DNA of 64,000 nt from Tubiluchus corallicola (lineage: Eukaryota; Priapulida; Priapulimorpha; Priapulimorphida; Tubiluchidae). The stretch spans positions 186,001 through 250,000 of the forward strand of contig JAQGDQ010000023.1 of the NCBI GenBank assembly GCA_030141605.1, given 5' to 3'. The position numbers were made by a program, and so were the translations under genes. The notes beneath the pieces are model-generated. The model saw only the letters and a list, made by a program, of their open reading frames with translations. It made no database searches and was not told where the DNA came from. Shown here one piece after another: positions 41,670-51,000 of this stretch (position 1 is the first letter of the stretch; each line of letters starts with the position of its first letter).

Positions 41670-42740
41670 TAGGAATGTCATTATCATATCGCGTGTATCG
41701 TTGCTTATTGATCACCTTTATAAAATCGCTTCACTTTGTTTTTCCATTATATTTAGATTAATTACCCAAAATTACTTTTGCCTGGCAATAATGGATACCT
41801 TCATTTTGATTTTTGAATCATACTGATGCACAGTTGCTAAATACGCTGTACTTTGACTATAACGTATACCCTATACGCGCAACTAACTCTTCATCAGCAG
41901 CCTGACTGTTTAGCAGAAATCATGACTGAAAACAGTACCTAGAAATTTATCAGAACCATTTTACTTTTTTTAGTGACGGTTCATAAACGTTCACCATCTG
42001 CAAGTACTGCAAACAAAATTACCTGTATTACAGCTCAACCACAAATCTGGCTAAACACTTGAAAGAGACGTCAGTGATAACTATAATATAGATGTAGTTG
42101 CCAAATGATTCATTCCATCTGCCTAGCTTCTTAGTTTCTGCTCCACAAGCAACTATGGGCTGCTTTTGAGAAACTACCATGTAAATTTGTGTAAATTTCA
42201 TTTACATAAGCACTTTGTATTTATATGAAGTTCCTTCTTGAGTTCTAGAAATTAAACCAAGCAGATATAAGTGATACTGAGAGCACATAAAAATATAATT
42301 ACGTTTTATAGATCACAGGCCCACTAACTAACATTTACAGGTGTGGAATCGTGAAGCAAGCCCATATAGTAGTTGCCTACATTTGTGATGTGTATAGTAC
42401 TACCAACTTAATCTGACTTAGTTTAAGTGTCGAATGTGAACAGTGTGTTAAAATGTAATATAATTATAGTTAGGTATTGCACTTCTTTATTAGACATAAA
42501 GACACAGAAAACCTGTGTTTTATAACTAGCAGCCATTTAAGTACATAGCACTTAATAATTTTAATTATTAAAGATACTTGTTCTGTTGTTGCATAAATTT
42601 TCTAACTTCAGTATTGTTTTTATAGCTCGAAATAATTTATCGTATCGTATTGTATCACCTAAAAAGTGGATTATCCTTATTGTATCGTTGGAAAAAAGTA
42701 TCGTTTCGTATTGCCAAATTTGTATCTTTAACATCCCTAA
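41670..42740. mobile_element. hAT-like transposon remnant with BED zinc finger
   Basis: The left end (TAGGAATGTCATTATCATATC) is an imperfect inverted complement of the right end (...TTTGTATCTTTAACATCCCTA). Around 42000-42070 the plus strand encodes CKYCKQNYLYYSSTTNLAKH then LKET, which is a BED-type zinc finger (C-x2-C ... H-x-L) found at the N-terminus of hAT transposases. The rest of the transposase is absent, so this is an internally deleted copy. A sister fragment lies at 20640-21003. Confidence 0.65.
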
Positions 42741-42789
42741 ATCCATTTACTTAGGGACCATGCAACATAGATGACAGCATTCAAATTTC

Positions 42790-44930
42790 CATTGTATAAC
42801 ACCTTCGGAGCTGATTGAGATAATCGTATTGGTGGAGGAATTGCAATTTTAGTGAAAGACAAATACCACTGTACACCAATTATAGATCTGCTAGACTTTC
42901 AAGAACACTTTAAACTAAACTGCCACATAATCATGTTTTAACTGTAGAAGTGGTGTACCCCCCCCCCCAGTTATTTTAATGACAATAATTTGTACCAGTT
43001 CACCAACCAAACAACGGCACAATCTACTGATATCATGTTGTGTGGGGACTTTAACTTAGCTAATGGATGTTGGTCAACTTTCTCAGGTGATGACAAGTTT
43101 TCAAACTTTGCAAATATTTGCCATGATTGTATTTTTACATAATTTGTTTCTCAATCAACTAGAGGTAATGCTATTCTTGATTTAGTTTTGGTGAATGATG
43201 AGTTGTTAGTGCCCGATCTTGAGATCTGCGAGAGCTTTAGGACATCTGACCACTCCATAATAACCTGGTGTGCTACGGTAATTGATGATAATGATAGCTC
43301 TACGATATTTCATCTCAACTATTACAAGGCAAATTTTCAAAGCCATAATGTCAGCGTTAGAGTCTATCTCTTGAAAACACATTCTGGCTGAAGCAGATGT
43401 TGAGACTTCCAGGTTGTTGATTTTCGAACAATTGCAAGGACTTACTGAACAACATGTGTCACTCAAAACTCGTAAATCTAAGAGCAAGCCAGCCTAGTTT
43501 AGCCGCAAATGTAAACTTGCGCTAAACAGCAAACGTAATAAATACAGAACCTGCAAGCATACCTTAGACCCAACTGATTTTGCTGTTTATAAAAGAACGT
43601 TTGATGCATGGTGTTTTAAGAAGTGTGAAGAGAACTAACAAAACAACCTAATTGACAATCTAAAACATAACAGTAAATCACTTTGGTCATATGTAAATCA
43701 TAATCAACTCTGTTGACCATGAGTAGGACCTTTAAGCTTGGATAATGATACATCTGACCCACAAACTACGGCAGAAATTCTTAACAAACAGTTCTTCAGT
43801 GCATTCACACGAAAAAACATGGACGTGAAACATGCCGTACATGCTTCTTTTGATTCGCACCTTAGTGTGTAACGTGGATTTTCACCCCAACAAAGTAAAC
43901 AAGGTAATAATATCACTCAGAAAGAACTCATCTGCTGGTCAAGATAGTATTCATCCAATGTTACTAATTAATGCTGCTCAATGAGCTCTGGAACTGTACA
44001 ACTATGTGAATTACTCCAATACATAAAAAAGGTCCTAAAAGTCTTCCTAAGAATTGCCTTATTGCCTTATCCAGCACTACTGGCAAAATTATGGAAAGAA
44101 TATCTCCAAAGCGATTCTTGATCACCTTATGACATTTCGGTTGCTTAACAAATCTCAGCATGGTTTTTTAAGCAAAAGCTCTGTTACCAGTAACCTTCTG
44201 GAATTTTTTGAAATTGTTTTATCAAGTACTGATAAAGGGAATACTGTAAATATGATTTACTTTGATCTTATCAAGGCGTTTGACAAAGTACCTCATCAAT
44301 AACTGCTCTTGAAACTAGAAGTCTGTGGCATTTTCTCTCCATACAAGGATTAGGAAATGAATGATTGGTAGAACACAATATGTTGAGATCCAAGGTGTTA
44401 AATCATCACAAGTGCCAGTTTTATCCCAGAGTTCCTCAGTGAAGTGTTCTCGGGCCATTGCTGTTCCTGATCTTCATTGATGATCTAGAGTCTAGACCAA
44501 GGAATCTGTTCTATGCTCTTGAAATTCGCTGATGACACAAAACTTGCCAATACTGTGAGCTCCATACAGCAAACAGAACAAATTCAAAATGTACTACACA
44601 CCATATCGGAGTGACCTAGAAGTAGACTTAGGACTTACCACTGATGCCAGTCTCAACTTCCGCAGCCATAATGCTAGCAAAGTGAAGAAAGGCAATCAAC
44701 TTCTTGGACTCATATCAAACACAATTTCCACAAGATCCTCGTAATATTACCTCTTTATATACCTATCATTAGACCTCACATAGATTATGTAAGTCAAGTT
44801 TGGGATCTATACTTTAAGAAGAACACTGACATCCTAAAACGAGTGCAAGAAAGAGCAGTCAATATGATCCAATGCAATAGACAGATATTTATGCACTAAA
44901 GGTCACCTATATAAATATCTTTGAAGTATT
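42790..44930 (+). mobile_element. Degenerate CR1/Jockey-like LINE
   Basis: Broken frames on the plus strand follow LINE order: endonuclease (RIGGGIAILVKDKYH near 42820; DLVLVNDELLVPDLEI and SDHSIITW at 43180-43260), reverse transcriptase (FRLLNKSQHGFLSKSSVTSN, MIYFDLIKAFDKVPHQ at 44140-44300; FADDTKLA near 44530), C-terminal region (HIDYVSQVWDLYFKKNTDIL, RVQERAVNMI near 44780-44870). Many stops and frameshifts, so an old dead copy. It starts just after the hAT remnant. Confidence 0.8.
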
Positions 44931-45039
44931 ATTGGGGATAGAGCACGTTTTTTGTAAATATCCATCCACGAAGAGCAAAATGAATTGCCTATTATTTATG
45001 TGAAGATAACTGTCTTGTTATACGACCGTTGTGGTAACA

Positions 45040-45390
45040 ACGTTTAAACTAATGTCCACCCGCGCGATAAACGTTTATTCCACCACGTCAACAATTACGT
45101 AGGTCCATTAATTTACTTTAAACTATTTTGTGAATGGACGCTCTACATTACGTCCACCACATTCAAATACAATCTACCCCACATGTAGATGCTCGAAGTT
45201 ATGTCCAAGATTATGTTGGTCCATCAGTTTAGCAGACGGGTTTTCAACATACGTCCATTGAGTCCAAAATTACGTCCAACGAACCCATAGAAATAGTAAA
45301 CGGACGTCCATCAGTTTAGTGAATGGACGCTCAAAATTACGTCCATCGCGTCCAAAAAAACGTTCACTAAGTCCATCAAATTAGGGAGAT
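45040..45390. repeat. Degenerate repeats with ACGTCCA motif
   Basis: Three imperfect copies, near 45110, 45221 and 45307, each contain GTCCATYARTTTA, then in part GTGAATGGACGCTC, then ATTACGTCCA. Because GGACGTCC and TGGACG/CGTCCA are self-complementary, the stretch is also rich in short inverted repeats. Local GC and CpG content is higher than the surroundings. I cannot assign it to a known family; a decayed satellite or transposon terminus is possible. Confidence 0.5.
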
Positions 45391-45396
45391 CCCAGC

Positions 45397-45660
45397 ATGG
45401 ATCCTGATGATTTGATATACAAACACTTGTGGCTTCAACATGGGAAACCAGAATACCGTTGCATTATGCTCGATAACGTGCAAGCGCCAATCACTAGTGT
45501 CTGTTGTGGGAACAGATTTAAATGCGCACGACCGCAGGTACCACCCTCAATTACAAACATACTTCAATCGAAAGTCTTTGTTAGGGGCATAGATTTAAAT
45601 GCAGTGCATTTAGATCTTTGGTTGGGGGAATGCTTGCAATCAGGATACCGTGTTGTTTAG
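45397..45660 (+). other. Unrecognised 87-codon open frame
   Basis: Begins MDPDDLIYKHLWLQHGKPEY and ends LDLWLGECLQSGYRVV. Composition is protein-like rather than low-complexity, but I recognise no domain, and it directly follows the ACGTCCA repeats in a transposon-rich block. It may be a fragment of a transposon protein or chance. Confidence 0.2.
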
Positions 45661-46289
45661 CATTATACATTTAGTTGCATCCTCGCTGTTCTTAAAGATG
45701 AGTGCATTTAAACTGCTTTTTTGCAAACTCAAGGAGTTTCTGATGTCTAAAAGCCGTAGACCAAGCAAATGCCATAATTATTATTTATTTCGGATTTTTT
45801 TACAAATTCCCCAACAGTAACTGCAGTCTGCAAGTGAAAAACTATGTAAATGTTTGGGTTTTTTTAAAGTAATGTGGATATCTGGGTGCAGTGATGGTAG
45901 CTACAGTGACTGTGCAAATGACAACATATCAGGTGCACTCGTAGGCGCGATTGATATCGTACAGCAATTGCGATAAACACGGTGAGATTCCTTGCTGTAA
46001 TTTTTCAAGATGAACTGACAAAACTAAATCAAATGTGCAATTAATTGTCATAATAATGCAATATAAATTAAGCTATTTGGATGACGACCATGAGAAGATT
46101 TTCCTGCTTCCAGCATTAACTCCTCAATATTTTAAATGAGACAAGCACTTACAGGCAAATGAATGCTCTGTCATGTCAATCTCTTGCAGCATGATAGGGG
46201 TTCATCAGCAGCACTTCTGGAATTGAGCAAAATAAAATTTGCTTAATTAACACAGGTGTGCATCAAACTATCGAAGGGATATTCAGCTG

Positions 46290-47204
46290 TAGCAGAATGA
46301 TGGTATAGCATATGTGACAAAAAATTGCAGAATGACGGTCGAAATCAAGAAGTTTACATTTAGTAGTGAAAAATCACAAGAAATGGTGTGTATTGTGACG
46401 AATGTATATCTAATAGGTATATTAAGAAAGAAAAAATTGAAAAAGTCAGCTATTATTTGACATGATGTGACAATATGACAAAACTGAGATTTATGAAACA
46501 TAGTGTTGAAAATTGGGATCATGCAACAAATTATGCAATGGAGTGTGATGAAAAAACAGTATAAATTATGAAATTACAAAATGGAAATTAAACATGAGAG
46601 TGTTGTGTTTTGTTTCTCTCGGAAGGCTCATAGAGAAAATCAGAAAACACTTCATCAAATTAAATTAATTTATTAAGCCCGAATTCTACAACACAAAAGT
46701 ATGAAGGAACAAGAAATGATTACACTAAACGTGAAAATCTGGAAAACGTTTGAGTGTATCTGAAAATGCAAGTATACAAGAGAATGTGTAAGTGGCGTCC
46801 GTGTGAATCTATCAGCGGCCTGCTTCGCCTTATATAGTGTGCCTGAGAAGCTTCTAGAAGTTTCTTTCCAGAACATTCTACACGGTAAGACGATTATCCT
46901 AACAGAACATTCTACAATGTTCCATTTAGTTGTAATAGATGCCAGCGATCTCCACAACATAGAGGTAAAGTGTAATTATAAAAATAAATGTAAGGATGAT
47001 TTGATGTGTCCATTGTGTGTCAAGGAGTATGCTATGACGGAACATCTGTTGAAATGTGAGGTAGTAAAAAATTATTTGGAAATCATGCAGAAAATAAAGA
47101 AGATCTATGTTCCAGTGAATGCAAGCACATTAGTAAGAGTCAATGCTTGGATCAGACATGTGATAAAATTTAGCGAAATTAAAGGGGTCATTGTAGAGGC
47201 GTAA
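46290..47204 (+). mobile_element. LINE C-terminal fragment with Cys-His knuckle
   Basis: The frame at 46950-47204 reads YKNKCKDDLMCPLCVKEYAM, TEHLLKCEVV, then NAWIRHVIKFSEIKGV. C-P-x-C...E-H-x-x-x-C is the zinc knuckle at the C-terminus of several non-LTR retrotransposon polymerases. Upstream, at 46330-46380, FTFSSEKSQEMVC resembles sequence before the similar fragment in XBP1 intron 1 (48300), so both copies belong to one family. Deletions separate the pieces. Confidence 0.55.
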
Positions 47205-47550
47205 GAACAACATCTTGACAGGATACAGTGTTCTTTTTGGTTGGCTCCTTTATGATGTGGATATACAGGAGCCTGATTGAGATATTAGTATAGCTACTGT
47301 GAATCGCCATAGAGAGGAAATTCAATAAGTTCAAATTTGAACCAGCGTCAAACAATTTTATTGTGAAGTGATTAACATTTACTGCAAAAAAGTGAATTAG
47401 TTTGTTGCATCTTGCACTTAAATTATGTGAACGCTTGCCATTTGGAAGACGGGTATGCGCAAACACTGATCAGTGCAGACCGTGCAACTAATCAGTCGCC
47501 TTACTCAGCCGAGTGTAGAAACAGCAAATCGGTCACGACACGCATCGGTA

Positions 47551-47620
47551 TGCGACGTCACTCTCGTTTAACCAATCACTAGTGGTTTCTTATCTACTTA
47601 TCCGGATTTGACTAACCAAT
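47551..47620 (+). promoter_or_regulatory. Candidate XBP1 promoter elements: CRE-like site and two CCAAT boxes
   Basis: Within 270 bp upstream of the XBP1 ATG lie GCGACGTCAC (about 47552-47561) and CCAAT at 47572-47576 and 47616-47620. ACGT-core sites bind bZIP factors such as XBP1 and ATF6, and CCAAT boxes bind NF-Y; the pair is the make-up of unfolded-protein-response promoters, and XBP1 is self-regulated in other animals. Spacing does not match the canonical ERSE (CCAAT-N9-CCACG), so this is suggestive only. Confidence 0.4.
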
Positions 47621-47814
47621 CAAAATGCAACACGAGTTAATTTCCGTATTGCATCATTCATCATTTTGTCAACAATCATTTTAGTATGTAGAATAGGTTT
47701 GTTTCTTCAGGATGTAGAGTTATTTCGATTTGGTGATCTAAAAGAAGGTGGAAGATTCTTAACTAACGTTCAATAATGGAGTTATAGGATATAGACAGAA
47801 GATTATTCTTCACA

Positions 47815-48032
47815 ATGGCGCAGGTTTCTGTGCTTACAACTTCATCCAAACACAGTAGCCGAGTTACAGTATTGAGGAAACATTGTTGGGATCTAGAATC
47901 AGACGACGAAGCTGAAGATCATAAGAAAGACGGCAATATGTTAGCTTCTTTAATACCGGAGTCAGTTGCATCAGTTCCTCGTAAGCGGCAGCGTTTGAGT
48001 GGTTTGTCACCAAACGAGAAATTGCTACGAAG
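47815..48032 (+). CDS. XBP1: XBP1 exon 1: N-terminus and start of basic region
   Basis: Encodes 72 codons plus two bases, ending LLR-R at the donor GTATTT. The end, PRKRQRLSGLSPNEKLLRR, matches the XBP1 family lead-in to the basic region and includes a likely nuclear localisation cluster KRQR. The split codon AG|G joins exon 2 at 50255. Confidence 0.9.
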
Positions 48033-51000
48033 GTATTTTTTAATTTCACAAATTTAAATAACGAAGATATATTTGTCGTGAAAACTGAAATTGATTATAG
48101 AGCAAATTATCACAATTTCGCAATTCTAGCCTGGTTTTATAATTAATTCCTGAATAAACTTATGCAGCCTAAAATTTTTGTTATCTTTGTTAATTAAATT
48201 TACAAACCGTGGATTCTAGGATTTGGAAGTGAGGGAGTGGTAAATCAGTTTGTCAATAATTGTAGATTGATGGATAAGATGAAAAAGATAGCATTTAGTA
48301 CAGAGAAATCACAATGATACAGACTGTGAGACTGTCTAAAAAACGAAATTTAGAGTGAGGTTGTAAACTTTTCAGTAACAAATGGTGACGTGAAAAGGGT
48401 GAGTCACTATAAATATCTGGGTGATTATATAACTGAAAATGGTGGACATGGAATGAGTACTGAAAAAAGGAGTGAAAAAATTGAGTACCTGAAAAGAGAA
48501 TTAATGAACTGGAGTAGTTCAAGTGAGGTTGGGTCAGAATACATTAAAATACAAGTACTGCTATATGCGTCAGTCTGTTTAACAAAGAAATATGGGCTGA
48601 ATTAAACAAAACTCAGTGGAAGCAAGTAGAAAGTGGCCAAAAGATTTACTATGTGTAAATCAAAGAATTAGTATTAATTATTGGGGCTTATTGTTAATAC
48701 TTGGAATTTGGCGCTTGAACAAAGGATTCATTACAGAAAATTAATGTGGTTAAGAGCATTAGTGAGTTCTGATGAAGACAGAGATGCTCATTTCATGCTA
48801 AAAAGTATTGCACTGGTTAAATGTGCAATAAACCAGTATTTAGATATCGAAAGTGTGTTAAAAATTAGAAGCAAAACAAAGCTGTAATTTTTAAGTAATA
48901 GAGTAGAACAGTTGGGCAAACCAATTAAATATGTTGTAGAATGTGCAGAAAATTCAGAGTTGGTCAGCGTTAAAGCAAATTATATAAATAAGTTTAAAGG
49001 GGATGTCAAATACTTGTTATGTGGAAACAGCGAAGACACTGCAGAACATTTTTTAACATGTGAAAAACTGAATGAAAGAATGGGTGCAAGTAATGCTGCA
49101 ATTGATGATTTATATGTTGATAATACAGATAAATTGAAGGAAGTAAATGTCAGAATTAACCAAGCTCTAAAAGTAAGAAAGTTGTTGGGAACTGATTTTG
49201 AGATATAAAAAAGAAGACAGCATTACAAGTCTAAATTAGGCTTGCACTTTGAAATAAGTGCCTTCCAGACTGGAACAAAGGCTGATGTGAAACCGCTGAA
49301 ACCACTAAATCCTCAAATAAGCAAAATTCATGCTCCCTAATTTTTCGAATCTAGACTCTTTACATTCCAAGCAGATATTTTTAAAATATAATTATAAAGT
49401 AAAATATAAAATATACTCATTTGTATCTTGAGTTTTTGTATCTACGTTTATTTTGGCTATAAGACCTGTCACAGCTATGACCTCACAGTGTCTGCATTGT
49501 GCAATGTAGTATGTTTTGCTTTTAGTTCCTTGTCTAACCCGTGTACTAGTTGGTCTATGAAAGACTGGGAATTTAATCCTGTCGGTTGAGTCTCATTACT
49601 TGCATTTGCACTTAGATGTTTTTACTATTTCCGGTCGGATTTTAGAGTGTTCCTGGTTGCATTTGAATTTTACTATGTATTTCTTATTAATGATTTAAAT
49701 TTAATCTACGCAGTTGTACAATTTACACTTAATGGAAACTAGAAAGCAGGCTGTACATGTTGTCAGTACACTGAGATGGCCCTGAAATATTTAAAATTTT
49801 TGTCAGCAAATTACTCTATATTGGAATTTTGATGCTTTTTAAATTAGTGAAGTTTTTAAAATTTTGAATGAACTGAAATTATGCAGCAAGTGATGTTAAC
49901 TTAATAAAACACGTAATCAAAATATTGTAATTTCTTTGATTTGATTTTGATTTTTTTGGAGTAACCGGAGAAAAGATAGTGAGTCAACCAAGTGGTCATT
50001 TAGTCACAGCTAAACTTAGCCAACAGCTAACCTGGGCTATCTTACAAAAGCAAGCTTAAACTATTTTCAAATGGGACAAGTCTGTATTGGATGAGTTTAA
50101 AAGTTTTTTCTAGTTTTGTTGTCTAAGCTTACATATCTTGGTGGTAATACACTGTTATACGGGTAATGACTAACCAGCCAATCAGCATCATATCATTATT
50201 GGTGCATGCCCAAGTATCAATGCATATGTCTTAATTTTGCAATTTTAATTTTAGGAAAATGAAGAATAGGGAAGCTGCTCAGACAGCTAGAGACCGTAAA
50301 AAGGCCAGGATGGAAATGCTGGAGACTGCCATTGTGCAACTGGAAAAACAGGTGGATAATTCATTTATCTGTGTTTCAAATTTTGTACTAATTAGCTGAT
50401 TTTTTCGTTATGACATTATCACATCTGACAATTGACTCGGAGTAAATTGGTCAAAACATCACAAAAGTTGAATTTAAAAGAGCTAAACTGATCACTACAG
50501 TAAGCTACGTTTAACTTAAACACCTCGGGACCGGAAAATTTGTTTGAGTTATGCGAAAGTACGAGTAAGACGATGTTCGTAAGAAAACAAGACTGAGTCA
50601 TTCATCAGTGTCGGACAATACACTAGTAACACTACAGCCTGCGAAAGTGACAAACTAAGCCTTTAATCAAATACCTAACACAAACCAAAAATAAAATGAC
50701 TGACCCACCTTTATTGTAGTCTGAGTAGCATGGTTTTAACAATTTTGCAATAACAATATTGTGATCTACATTAAACCACGTTCGTTGAGCCGTGGTGTTT
50801 GCAATGCTCTGCTAAGGTAATACAAGAAATTTTAGCATTTTTGCTGAAACTAGCATAATGTGGTGCACACTTTTGCGTAGGACTTCTTGCTTGGGAGGCT
50901 GTTCGAGATAAGCGAGGCAATTTCAATCAGATTCTTAAGAATTGGACCGGGATTTCGGTTTCAGTTAGAGATTTCGAGTTGCTTGTTAAAGGAAAAAAAT

